NCBI GenBank assembly: GCA_025449435.1 | Contig: JANWJO010000016.1 | Coordinates: forward strand, 18,605-82,604 | Length of the DNA: 64,000 nt | Reading direction: 5' to 3' | Source: Chloroflexota bacterium | Lineage (GTDB): Bacteria; Chloroflexota; UBA4733 | In this document: positions 53,267-61,810 of the stretch, one piece after another | How the letters are laid out: each line of letters begins with the position of its first letter | Numbering within the stretch: position 1 is the stretch's first letter | Position numbers and translations under genes: made by a program | Notes under the pieces: model-generated | Database searches by the model: none | Seen by the model: the letters and a program-made list of their open reading frames with translations, nothing else | Told to the model about the DNA's origin: nothing

Positions 53267-54460
53267 TCATCCGGCTGATAAGCGGCGGCCATCGGTCGGG
53301 TCGAAAAGGAGCAGCCTGGCTGCATCAAACTGCAGGCCAACGCTATCGCCCACCTGGACGGGCACGTCGCGGTCAACATCCGCCATGATAATACGACCCG
53401 ACGAGCGAACACGCGCGTGTTGGCGGCGTTCCGAGGGCAACATCCGCACTTCAACAACTTCACCCGGCAAGGACGCGGCGCAACCGGCTGGACCAATGCG
53501 TATGTCTTCGGCACGCAAGCCTGCCAAAACATGCCCGCTGTGGAAGCGTGCAGCGGGTACGCCTTCGAGTAACACCGAGCCGAACCGCACCGCGCCGCTG
53601 TGTACGTACCCTTGCAACACATTGCACGCTGTGCTGTTCAGAAACGTGGCCACGAACAGCGTCTCAGGGTGGTCATGTAACTGCCGTGCTGTGCCCACTT
53701 GTTCGATCCGGCCGCGCCTCATGACGGCGATGCGGTCGGCCAGTGCTAATGCCTCCGTTTGATCGTGCGTGACATACATCGCGCTGATGGCGAATCGTCG
53801 CAGCAGTCGCTTGATTTCGACGCGCGTGGACTGGCGTAAGCGAGCATCCAAGTTGGACAGCGGCTCGTCGAAGAGGAACACTGATGGGTCTCGAATGATG
53901 CACCGGCCAATGGCTACGCGCTGTTGCTGGCCACCAGAGAGTTGTTTGGGCCGGCGGTCCAGCAAGTCTTCAAAATCGAAACCGAGTACTTGCGACACTT
54001 CCTTGATGCGCTCGTTAACTTCGGCTTCGCGATGGCGTACATGAAAGAAGAAAGCGAGGTTACCTCGGGCCATCATATGGGGATACAGCGCATAGCTTTG
54101 GAACACCATGCCAATGCCTCGATCACCTGGCCGTGCGTCCGTCACGTCCCGCTCGTCCATAAACACAGTGCCACCCTGGAGCTTTTGGAGTCCTGCCACA
54201 GAGCGCAGCAATGTCGTCTTGCCGCAACCAGATGGGCCGATGACGACCACGGTTTCTCCGTCGTGGACAACAAGCGACACGTGGTCGAGCGCTGGCGTGC
54301 CAAGCGGTCCGCTGGAATACAGGTCGGCCTCAGCAGGGGAGAGTCCTTCGAGGCCGGTGACCGGACGAAGTGCACTGGCTTCGGGAGCGGCACCGCGTCT
54401 AGACGCCGCCTCACCGTAAGGCACGTCAACATAGGCGCTCACGATGCGTATTTCGGCCAC
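53267..54460 (-). CDS. MalK/UgpC-like ABC importer ATPase (orphan)
   Basis: 397 residues. Walker A GPSGCGKTT, Q-loop MVFQSYALYPHM, signature LSGGQQQRV, Walker B VFLFDEPLSNLD, switch MYVTHDQTEA, and a C-terminal TOBE-like domain as in carbohydrate importers. Between the first strand (IRIVSAYVDVPYG) and the second (ALDHVSLVV) there is a non-conserved insert of about 35 residues absent from typical MalK. GTG 54460 has AAAGGA seven bases upstream. No permease or binding-protein genes are adjacent, so it may serve several importers encoded elsewhere. Confidence 0.9.
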   Translation of the reverse strand: MAEIRIVSAYVDVPYGEAASRRGAAPEASALRPVTGLEGLSPAEADLYSSGPLGTPALDHVSLVVHDGETVVVIGPSGCGKTTLLRSVAGLQKLQGGTVFMDERDVTDARPGDRGIGMVFQSYALYPHMMARGNLAFFFHVRHREAEVNERIKEVSQVLGFDFEDLLDRRPKQLSGGQQQRVAIGRCIIRDPSVFLFDEPLSNLDARLRQSTRVEIKRLLRRFAISAMYVTHDQTEALALADRIAVMRRGRIEQVGTARQLHDHPETLFVATFLNSTACNVLQGYVHSGAVRFGSVLLEGVPAARFHSGHVLAGLRAEDIRIGPAGCAASLPGEVVEVRMLPSERRQHARVRSSGRIIMADVDRDVPVQVGDSVGLQFDAARLLLFDPTDGRRLSAG

Positions 54461-54553
54461 GCGCCTATCCTTTGATCGGTGCCAGCACCCCGGGGCACCA
54501 CAAGTCAGGCGGTCGTTCAGGTTCCTTCAGCATCATAACCGTAGGAACACGAA

Positions 54554-54589
54554 GCCGGATGCGCACCCGACGAAGCGTGCACATCCGGC
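54554..54589 (-). terminator. Hairpin downstream of the RND operon
   Basis: GCCGGATGCGCAC at 54554-54566 pairs with GTGCACATCCGGC at 54577-54589, a 13-base stem with one mismatch and a ten-base loop. It lies 38 bases after the stop of the adaptor gene on the minus strand. It probably ends the RND-adaptor transcript before the next minus-strand gene. Confidence 0.55.
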
Positions 54590-54601
54590 CGGTGCGGCGC
54601 G

Positions 54602-54618
54602 GGTCAGGCCATGCCTGA
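54602..54618 (-). terminator. Second small hairpin after the adaptor gene
   Basis: GTCAGGC and GCCTGAC form a perfect seven-base stem around a three-base loop, nine bases after the adaptor stop. It may work together with the larger hairpin at 54554-54589. No T run is seen. Confidence 0.45.
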
Positions 54619-54627
54619 CAACCTACG

Positions 54628-56694
54628 TTAGGTCGCGGAAACCGTCACGTGGTCGCCACTGGTTAGGTTGGCTTGCCCCTGCACCACGACGCTTTGTCCT
54701 TCGGTCAGGCCGTCACTGATCTCCGTGACTGTGTCGTTGGAGAGCCCAACCGTCACGGCAACTTGCTTGGCAATGCCGTTATCGACAACGAACACCACGT
54801 TCTTGCCTGATTGCTGCAACACGGCGATCTTGGGCACTGCAAGTACGTTCAGATGTTCGAGTGCCGTGATGACCACTGTGGCAAAGGTCCCGGGCTTCAA
54901 CGGCACCGTCTTGTCATCAGGCACGACCTTGACCGTAAACGTGCGGCTCTTGACGTCCGCGCTCGGAGCAACGCTCGTAACCTTTCCGGCGATGTCTTTA
55001 CCAGGTACGGCACTGCTCTGGATGACCGCTGGCTTTCCGGCGGTGATGCCGGCTACCTGGCTTTCTGGCACAGATACCTCAACGTCGATGTCGGCGCTAT
55101 CAACCGACACCAAGGCACTCGCCGGCGTCACTTGCGCGCCAACGGAGAAGTTCTTCGCTGTAATCACGCCATCCACCGGAGCGACGACCGTGGTGTCAGT
55201 AATATTTTGCTTGGCCTGATCTACCGATGCCTGAGCTTGGGCGACAGCGGCCTTCGCGGCATCAATGTCCTGCTGCGTATAGGGTGTTTTCACGAGGGCT
55301 AGCTGTTGTTGTGCGTTGTCCACCGCCAGCTTGGCCGTAGCGATGTCCTGGTCGGTGTACGGATTTTGGGCGAGCGCCGCGTTTTGTTCGGCTTGGGTAA
55401 CGCCGGCCTGCGCTTGCTGGTACGCGTCTTGGGCGGACGCAATGTCCTGTGGCGACCCCGGGTGCTGGGCCAGATACAGCGCTGCGCTGGCCTGTGTGAC
55501 CGCTGTCTGCGCCTTTTGGATATCTTGTGGAGAGCCTGGCTGCTCAACGAGTTGCAGCTGTTGTTGCGCTGTGTGCACGGCGTCTTGCGCCGACTGCAGG
55601 TCTTGTGCGGTGTAGGGGTGCTGTGCCAGCGCGAGGGCGTTTTGCGCCTGGGTGACCGCAGCCTGGGACGCTTGAAGCGATGTGGCCGATGGCGGTTGTT
55701 GTGCTTTGGCAAGCGCTGCGACGGCCGCATCTACTGCCGACTGGGCAGCGTCGACTTGCGCTTGGCCAGCGTTACACGTCGCCTGTGTGCCGGTAACGCC
55801 AGGGCCGACCGACTTACCGATTTGACCACATGCAGCATCGCGGCTGATTTGTGCTGCGAACAAGGCGTTTTTGGCCTGGTCGATGCCGATCTTGAGTGGC
55901 TCCAGGTCGGTGGCTGATGGGCCGTTTTTCAGTGCTTGCAAGCTCGCTTCTGCTTGGGACACGGCGGCCTGCGCCTGATTCACGGTCTCCTGGCGGGGCC
56001 CCGCCTGCACAGTGTTCAACTTCTGTGTGGCCTGATCCAGTGCCAATTGTGCTTGGGTTACGGCTTGGGGGCGCGGGTGCGTGAGCGAGTCGAGCGTGGC
56101 TTGCGCTGCCGTGAGGCTGGCTTGCGCCTGCGCGATCGTTTGAGGGCGTGGATTGGTGAGCGCGTCTAGGCGCTGCTTGGCGGCGTCGGCCGCGGCTTGC
56201 GCACTGCTCACGGTGGCCTGAGCAATAGCGACATTCTCAGGACGTGGGCCATTCGTTAGCGTCAGCAACTTTTGCTGAGCAGTGTCGACGCCAATCTGGG
56301 CCTGGGCCACTGTTTCGGCGCGCGGCCCCGCTTGCTCGGTTTCGAGCTTCGACTGGGCTTGCTGAAGACCTGCATTGGCCTGCTCTAGTGCAAGGTCCAG
56401 CTGTGAGTGGTCCAACTGAGCAAGAACGTCGCCAGCTTTCACCTGCGACCCAACGTCCACATTCATCTTGAGTATTTGCCCACTCACCTTCGGCGTAATG
56501 GCCACAGTGTTGAGCGAACTGACACTGCCCGTCAATGAATAGGTCTGACTGACGTTGGCCTTTTCGACCTTCGCTACCGTGACGGGCGTGGCGTTGGCGG
56601 TCTGGCTGGCTGTGGACGATTGGAGACCGCCGGCGGCACATGCGTTGAGCATCACGACGGCCAGCAGCAATGGGATGCCAACACGTACGTTCAC
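54628..56694 (-). CDS. RND efflux adaptor lipoprotein (HlyD/MFP family) with long repeat-built coiled region
   Basis: 688 residues, far longer than the usual 370-420 of RND adaptors. A signal with lipobox LNAC (Cys19) precedes the first lipoyl half (VAITPKVSGQILKMNVDVG). Residues about 97-497 are about twelve Ala/Gln-rich repeats of 26 residues, each ending in a Pro turn such as GPRPETV or PYTQQDI. The second lipoyl half (VVAPVDGVITAKNFSVGAQV) and the beta-barrel and membrane-proximal domains follow. It lies 19 bases after the RND pump on the same strand and should dock to it. No outer-membrane TolC-type gene is in the window. Confidence 0.88.
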   Translation of the reverse strand: MNVRVGIPLLLAVVMLNACAAGGLQSSTASQTANATPVTVAKVEKANVSQTYSLTGSVSSLNTVAITPKVSGQILKMNVDVGSQVKAGDVLAQLDHSQLDLALEQANAGLQQAQSKLETEQAGPRAETVAQAQIGVDTAQQKLLTLTNGPRPENVAIAQATVSSAQAAADAAKQRLDALTNPRPQTIAQAQASLTAAQATLDSLTHPRPQAVTQAQLALDQATQKLNTVQAGPRQETVNQAQAAVSQAEASLQALKNGPSATDLEPLKIGIDQAKNALFAAQISRDAACGQIGKSVGPGVTGTQATCNAGQAQVDAAQSAVDAAVAALAKAQQPPSATSLQASQAAVTQAQNALALAQHPYTAQDLQSAQDAVHTAQQQLQLVEQPGSPQDIQKAQTAVTQASAALYLAQHPGSPQDIASAQDAYQQAQAGVTQAEQNAALAQNPYTDQDIATAKLAVDNAQQQLALVKTPYTQQDIDAAKAAVAQAQASVDQAKQNITDTTVVAPVDGVITAKNFSVGAQVTPASALVSVDSADIDVEVSVPESQVAGITAGKPAVIQSSAVPGKDIAGKVTSVAPSADVKSRTFTVKVVPDDKTVPLKPGTFATVVITALEHLNVLAVPKIAVLQQSGKNVVFVVDNGIAKQVAVTVGLSNDTVTEISDGLTEGQSVVVQGQANLTSGDHVTVSAT
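55204..56406 (-). repeat. About twelve 26-residue helix-turn repeats in the RND adaptor
   Basis: Each unit follows the plan A-Q-x-A-V-x-x-A-Q-x-x-L-x-x-x, then Pro and an acidic or polar turn, then D/T-[IVL]. Proline turns at residues 124, 150, 182, 207, 233, 259, 335, 360, 386, 412, 445 and 471 are mostly 25-26 apart. Two steps of 32-33 fit one added heptad. One unit carries a longer insert with two Cys (about 289 and 307). Confidence 0.8.
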
Positions 56695-56713
56695 TTGTTT
56701 GAGTGTCCTTCCG

Positions 56714-59700
56714 CTACTCTTCTATAGCACTTCTCGGCACCGACTGGGATACATCAGTGTCCCCGTGATACACACCGTTAACACTATTGATAGGTGACCG
56801 ACGCAACAGCGCCAACTCGTCAGCTGCGAATGCGCGCGGCCGGGCAAACGAGTGAACAAGGCGAAGTGCAACCTCTTGCACATCGTCAAACACCGTATAC
56901 ATCGCCGGGACAAACACAAGCGTGAGCAGGGTTGACGTAACCAAGCCGCCGATGAGGACGACCGCTGACGCCTTTAGCAGCTCCGATCCGGCTTCCAATC
57001 CGATGATCAACGGCATTAAGGAAACCAGAATCGACATTGTTGTCATAACTATAGGTCGAAGCCTAGTCGGTCCAGCGATCAATAACGCATCCGTACGGGA
57101 ATGGCCCCGCTTGCGCAACGTATCGGTGTAGTCAACTAGCAATATAGCATTTTTACCCACCAGACCGATGAGGAGAGCAAAGCCAAGCAAAGAGAACAGC
57201 GTAAATGGCGTACCAGTCAACGCCATCGCAGTGAACGCACCAATCACCGCCAACGGCTGGGACATGAGCACGGCTAAGGGCAATGTGACGGAACCGAACA
57301 GCATGAGCATAAGTAAGTATATGAGGAGAACGGCTAATCCCAGTGCCTTAAAAATGTCCAGGAACGCGCTTCCCCCCATTGCCGCTTGCCCACCGTACTG
57401 AATTGAGTATCCCGGTGGCAACGGTACCTTCGCAATTTCCGCGGCAACATCGTTTTGTACAGACCCAACGAGTCGACCAGTGACCGATGCATTAATAGTT
57501 ACGCTGCGTTCTCGATCGTTGTGCAGGATCTGGACGGGAACTGAGCTCGTCGCCACGTTGCCTAGTTGACCGAGAGTTATGACAGAACCGCCAGAGGTTT
57601 GAACCGGCAGACTTGTCAAGTACTTGGGATCGGCGAGAAACAGAGGGTCCATTTGTAATCGAATGTCAACGTCAGCCTGACCCGCCTGCTGATACTTGGC
57701 CACGACGGTACCGTTGACTGCTGTGCGAAGGGTCGACGAGGCGTCTTGGGCGGTGACGCCAAGATCGGCTGCCTTGCCACGATCGTAGGTGAAGAGATAT
57801 TCCGGCTGCACTTGCTGATTTGAATTGTTGACAGCGGTAGTGCCTGCTACGGACTCCACCGTTTGCGTCATTTGATTGACCAGTTGATCAAGTACCGCTG
57901 GGTCTGGTCCGCGCACAAATATCTGGATCGGTTGCACGCCGAACCCCCCGAACCCAAAGGCATTGGGAAGGTTTGCCTCTAGCCGCGCTCCCGCGATGTG
58001 CGGATCAAGACTGGCGCCCATCCGGTCAGCAATGGCGCTGGCACTCTCAGTCCGTTGCGATGGGGCGACCAAGAGCACAAGTACTTGCGCTACATTCCCC
58101 CCGGGAGTCGAGAAACCATTCGCGGATGAACCTACTTGTACGTAGACGGTCCGAACATCGATCATCCGCCTCAGCTTGTCCTCAATCCCTCGCGCAACTT
58201 GGTCGGAAGTCGCCAGCGAAGTAGCTGGCGGCATGGTGAGCGTCAGGTCGACCTCGCTCTGGTCGCCGCTGGGAAAGATATCAAAGCCAATGTTGCCTGT
58301 AAGGATGGGCGTAAGTCCGAGCATAAACGCGGCGACGCCAGCGAGAATAACGTACCAGCGGGCCGGAACGTTGAGTATGCGTTTGGTGAGCACGGTGCGT
58401 AACAGCCACTGGTAGGTGCCTGCGATGCGACTGAACCCAGCGTCCCACTGGCGCCCGAACCTCGAAGGGATGCCATGACCTGACTGAAGCACTTGCTGGA
58501 GGTCCAGAAAGCGACTGGCCAGAAGTGGCGTGAGCGTGAACGACACCGCGAGCGACGTGATCGTGGCTGCAGCGACGACGAGTGCAAACGGGCGAATGAA
58601 GTCGCCAGCTATTCCAGATATCAAGGCGATCGGAATGTAAACAACCACGTCTACCAACGTGATGGTAATGGCAGCAAGTCCGATCTCGCTGCGGCCATTC
58701 GCGGCAGCAATCACAGGATGTTCTCCCGCGGCCAGGTGCCGAAAAATGTTCTCTAACACCACGATGCTATCGTCTACCAAGATGCCAACAGAGAGGGTGA
58801 GCGCGAGCATTGAAAAGAGATCAAGATCGAGCCCGAGCAGATACATCAGCCCTAGGGTGGTGAGGACCGATGTCGGAATGGCAACGAGAACGACGAGAGT
58901 ACTGCGCCACGTGTGCAAGAACAGGAGCAAGATTAGTCCTGTGAAGATCACAGCCTCAAGGAGCGTCTTGCGAATGGTGTTAAAGGACTGCTGCGTGTAG
59001 CTCGCCGCATCCACTACGACGTCCATCTTCATGCCCTGCGGGAGGTCGGGTTGCAGCTGGGCAATCGCATTCCGGATGCCTTGGCTGACTTCGAGAGTAT
59101 TGCTGGTCGCCAGCTTCGTAACCTGAAGTGAGACCGCGGGAACACCATTGACGCGGTCGATCACGTCAGCAGCCTTAGTAGAGTCGTCGATGCTGGCCAC
59201 GTCGCGAAGGTAGATAGGCCCTCTACTCGAGTAAGCAACAATAATGTTGCCGAGGTCTGCTGGCTGTGGTGCCAGAGCACTCAGGCGGACCGCCGCGTCT
59301 AACCCGTTGGCGGAGAGCGTACCAGCTGGCAGGGCGAGTTGCTCATTCTGCAGTGCCAGTTGCACAGTGTTCAGGCCGATGCTGTACGCCTGCAACTTTG
59401 CCGGGTTCACATTAATGTGCACTTCTCGCGTGCGACCGCCGGTCACGCTGACGGATTGAACACCAGGAACGCTCTCAAATACCCGTTGGATCCGATCAGT
59501 GGCAACGGCGTTGATATCTCCAAGGGATTGAGGTCCAGATAGGGCGACCGTGATAACGGGAAACGCACTGATCTCTAGTTTGGTGATGGTTGGAAGGTCG
59601 GCCGAGACGGGAAGCAAATTGCGCGCCGAATTGATGGCCCGCTCGACGTCGATCGCGACCAGTGCTGTTGGCGCCGCCGTTGTAAACTGCACGTTGACTG

Positions 59701-59968
59701 TTGAAATTCCCTGGTTCGACGTGCTGGAAATAGAATCGACGTTGGGTAGAGTGGCGACGGCATCCTCTATGGGCTTCGTTACCTGGGTTTCGACCGTCGC
59801 CGGGTCCGCACCGGGATACGTTGTGCTGACGACCACTAAGGGAAAACTCACATTTGGCGTAATGCCGATGCCTAAACTGAGGTATGCGTAGACGCCGTAG
59901 CAAGCCAGCAGCACTGCGACCGCAACAACAACGATCGGATTGCGCAACGAGAATTCGGTGATCTTCAC
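56714..59968 (-). CDS. RND family multidrug/hydrophobe efflux pump (AcrB/HAE1-like)
   Basis: 1084 residues, typical size. The N-terminal helix and porter domain begin with SLRNPIVVVAVAVLLACYG and PLVVVSTTYPGADPATVE. Twelve membrane helices and two large loops are inferred. The proton-relay aspartates are in VGILVDDSIVVLENIFRH of helix 4. FSLLGFALLIGLVGKNAILLVDY marks helix 10-11. It exports hydrophobic or cationic compounds by proton exchange. GTG 59968 is the start. It is the first gene of the pump-adaptor operon, facing the MarR gene across a 240-base control region. Confidence 0.94.
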   Translation of the reverse strand: MKITEFSLRNPIVVVAVAVLLACYGVYAYLSLGIGITPNVSFPLVVVSTTYPGADPATVETQVTKPIEDAVATLPNVDSISSTSNQGISTVNVQFTTAAPTALVAIDVERAINSARNLLPVSADLPTITKLEISAFPVITVALSGPQSLGDINAVATDRIQRVFESVPGVQSVSVTGGRTREVHINVNPAKLQAYSIGLNTVQLALQNEQLALPAGTLSANGLDAAVRLSALAPQPADLGNIIVAYSSRGPIYLRDVASIDDSTKAADVIDRVNGVPAVSLQVTKLATSNTLEVSQGIRNAIAQLQPDLPQGMKMDVVVDAASYTQQSFNTIRKTLLEAVIFTGLILLLFLHTWRSTLVVLVAIPTSVLTTLGLMYLLGLDLDLFSMLALTLSVGILVDDSIVVLENIFRHLAAGEHPVIAAANGRSEIGLAAITITLVDVVVYIPIALISGIAGDFIRPFALVVAAATITSLAVSFTLTPLLASRFLDLQQVLQSGHGIPSRFGRQWDAGFSRIAGTYQWLLRTVLTKRILNVPARWYVILAGVAAFMLGLTPILTGNIGFDIFPSGDQSEVDLTLTMPPATSLATSDQVARGIEDKLRRMIDVRTVYVQVGSSANGFSTPGGNVAQVLVLLVAPSQRTESASAIADRMGASLDPHIAGARLEANLPNAFGFGGFGVQPIQIFVRGPDPAVLDQLVNQMTQTVESVAGTTAVNNSNQQVQPEYLFTYDRGKAADLGVTAQDASSTLRTAVNGTVVAKYQQAGQADVDIRLQMDPLFLADPKYLTSLPVQTSGGSVITLGQLGNVATSSVPVQILHNDRERSVTINASVTGRLVGSVQNDVAAEIAKVPLPPGYSIQYGGQAAMGGSAFLDIFKALGLAVLLIYLLMLMLFGSVTLPLAVLMSQPLAVIGAFTAMALTGTPFTLFSLLGFALLIGLVGKNAILLVDYTDTLRKRGHSRTDALLIAGPTRLRPIVMTTMSILVSLMPLIIGLEAGSELLKASAVVLIGGLVTSTLLTLVFVPAMYTVFDDVQEVALRLVHSFARPRAFAADELALLRRSPINSVNGVYHGDTDVSQSVPRSAIEE

Positions 59969-60196
59969 GACGGAGCGTCCCTACCGGCCACCTGAACCAT
60001 TTTATGCCGAGCCATTAGTTATGGTGCAACGCTGTGCCGCTATGGCGCTTCTATAGCAGCTTTGTCGCACGGCCTTTGCTGGCTGCACGCCAGCCCGCAC
60101 CGCGCCGACCTTAAGAAGTATGCTGTACCTCAGATGAATGAAGCGCACAGGGCATCTCCTTCTGATGTACTTGACACTCACAACAGTGCGACAGAG

Positions 60197-60227
60197 AAGT
60201 ATACTTGCATATGACAACTATTGGCAA
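60197..60227 (-). promoter_or_regulatory. Candidate pump promoter overlapping a perfect palindrome
   Basis: On the minus strand TTGCCA (rc of 60222-60227, five of six) and TATACT (rc of 60198-60203, five of six) are 18 bases apart, reading toward the RND pump. The -10 sits inside the perfect palindrome AAGTATACTT (60197-60206), a plausible operator for the adjacent MarR protein. A TTGACA at 60171 on the plus strand lies 23 bases from the other face of the palindrome, too far for a normal promoter. Confidence 0.4.
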
Positions 60228-60726
60228 TAATCACAGTAAACGTGCGGTAGGAGACGTGCTTACACCGGTGGTCGCCGATCGTGTCTCTGGCGGTCACGCC
60301 AGAGAATGTGCGTCGGCGCTCCTTTCAACCATTCCGCTCATCATGCGTCGTGTCGCTGCGACGACGCGTAACCATCTCACCGAGTCCCATGAGCAAATTA
60401 CGTTCCGCCAGGTACAGTTGATCGAAATGCTCGCCAAACAAGATATGTCACTGACTGACCTGAGTATGATGCACTCCGTAACGCCGTCAGCGATGTCGCG
60501 ATCGGTGGATGTGCTCGTTCATAGAGGTTGGATCGAACGGAGGGACGATACGCACGACCGGCGCCAAGTGTCGCTGAAACTCACGGCGGAGGGCGAGCGG
60601 GTTCGCCAGCGCCTTCACGAAGACTATGAACGCGTATTTGAGCATGCATTTCGGGGACTAGGCGCCGAGAACCAAGAGATCATCCTCAGCGGCTTGCGCG
60701 CAATTCAACACGCGTTGCACGTCTGA
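60211..60726 (+). CDS. MarR-family transcriptional regulator
   Basis: 171 residues. The winged helix-turn-helix has LSMMHSVTPSAMSRSVDVLVHRGWIERR followed by DDTHDRRQVSLKLTAEGE, the MarR wing. An N-terminal tail of about 35 residues precedes the dimerisation helices. ATG 60211 is used; a TTG at 60205 is adjacent. Divergent from the RND pump, it most likely represses that operon and releases DNA on binding a toxic ligand. A palindrome lies just upstream of its start. Confidence 0.9.
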   Translation: MTTIGNNHSKRAVGDVLTPVVADRVSGGHARECASALLSTIPLIMRRVAATTRNHLTESHEQITFRQVQLIEMLAKQDMSLTDLSMMHSVTPSAMSRSVDVLVHRGWIERRDDTHDRRQVSLKLTAEGERVRQRLHEDYERVFEHAFRGLGAENQEIILSGLRAIQHALHV

Positions 60727-60793
60727 CCGGACGGGCTCGGCTCACGTCCATGATGTGTCTTCCAGAAGGAAACGCCAGTTGCAGGGGTATACT

Positions 60794-61810
60794 ATGTCCA
60801 TGAACACACTCGACCAGGTCCAACGGCCGCTGCGCGACTTACGCATCTCCGTTACAGACCGTTGCAACTTTCGTTGCGTGTATTGCATGCCGCGCGACAC
60901 GTTTGGGCCCAATTTTGTGTTTCTGCCGCGCAAGGACCTCCTCACCTTCGAGGAGATCACCCGGCTCGCGGCGCTCTTCGTCCAGCATGGGGTACGCAAG
61001 ATCCGGTTGACGGGTGGAGAACCCCTACTGCGGCGCAACCTTGAACACCTTGTGCAGATGCTCGCTGCGATCCCGGATTTGGAGGATTTGGCACTTACGA
61101 CCAACGGGTCGCTCCTCACTGTTGACAAGGCACGGGCGTTGAAAGAGGCCGGTCTGCGTCGCATCAGCATTAGCTTGGACTCGCTCGACAACGCGGTGTT
61201 CATGGCGATGAACGATGCCGGCGTGACGGTGGATCGCATCCTTACTGCCATTGACAACGCCGCGACTGCTGGTCTTGCTCCCATTAAAATTGACGCCGTG
61301 GTGAAGAAGGGCCTGAACGAGTCGAGCGTGGTGGACCTGGCGCGCCACTTTCGTGGCAGCGGGCACATCGTACGTTTCATCGAATACATGGATGTCGGCA
61401 ATTCCAACCACTGGCAGATGAAAGACGTCGTGACCGCGAAAGAGATCGTGGCACGCATAGCTGAGCACTGGCCCATCGAGCCCATTGAACCAGCCTATTT
61501 TGGCGAAGTCGCTGAGCGCTGGCGTTACCATGATGGCCAGGGTGAGTTTGGGGTGATCGCATCGGTCACGCAGCCCTTCTGCGCGACATGTACGCGGGCT
61601 CGCTTATCCGCCGAGGGCAGCTTGTACACGTGCCTGTTCTCCGGTACAGGTCACGACTTGCGTGCCAAATTGCGTTCCGGCGCCAGCGATGCCGATATCA
61701 GCGCCGACATCGCTCGTGTTTGGACCCGGCGAGCCGACCGTTACTCGGAGTTACGGACAGCAGCAACCGTGCAGCGCAAAAAGGTGGAAATGTCCCACAT
61801 CGGCGGCTAA
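60794..61810 (+). CDS. moaA: GTP 3',8-cyclase MoaA
   Basis: 338 residues, radical-SAM enzyme starting molybdenum cofactor synthesis. The N-terminal cluster CNFRCVYC, TGGEPLLRRN, ISISLDSL, the C-terminal second cluster in FCATCTRARLSAEG with a later TC, and the terminal Gly-Gly in SHIGG are intact. ATG 60794 has AGGGG seven bases upstream. It overlaps the convergent DUF2079 gene by four bases. No other moa genes are nearby. Implies a molybdoenzyme in the cell. Confidence 0.96.
   Translation: MSMNTLDQVQRPLRDLRISVTDRCNFRCVYCMPRDTFGPNFVFLPRKDLLTFEEITRLAALFVQHGVRKIRLTGGEPLLRRNLEHLVQMLAAIPDLEDLALTTNGSLLTVDKARALKEAGLRRISISLDSLDNAVFMAMNDAGVTVDRILTAIDNAATAGLAPIKIDAVVKKGLNESSVVDLARHFRGSGHIVRFIEYMDVGNSNHWQMKDVVTAKEIVARIAEHWPIEPIEPAYFGEVAERWRYHDGQGEFGVIASVTQPFCATCTRARLSAEGSLYTCLFSGTGHDLRAKLRSGASDADISADIARVWTRRADRYSELRTAATVQRKKVEMSHIGG

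Noticed and set aside
55306..55917. Plus-strand Leu/Arg-rich frame of 203 codons
   Set aside because: It is the shadow of the Gln/Ala repeats of the adaptor gene on the other strand.
60171..60205. Plus-strand promoter TTGACA with TATACT for marR
   Set aside because: The spacing is 23 bases, too long for a normal sigma70 promoter.
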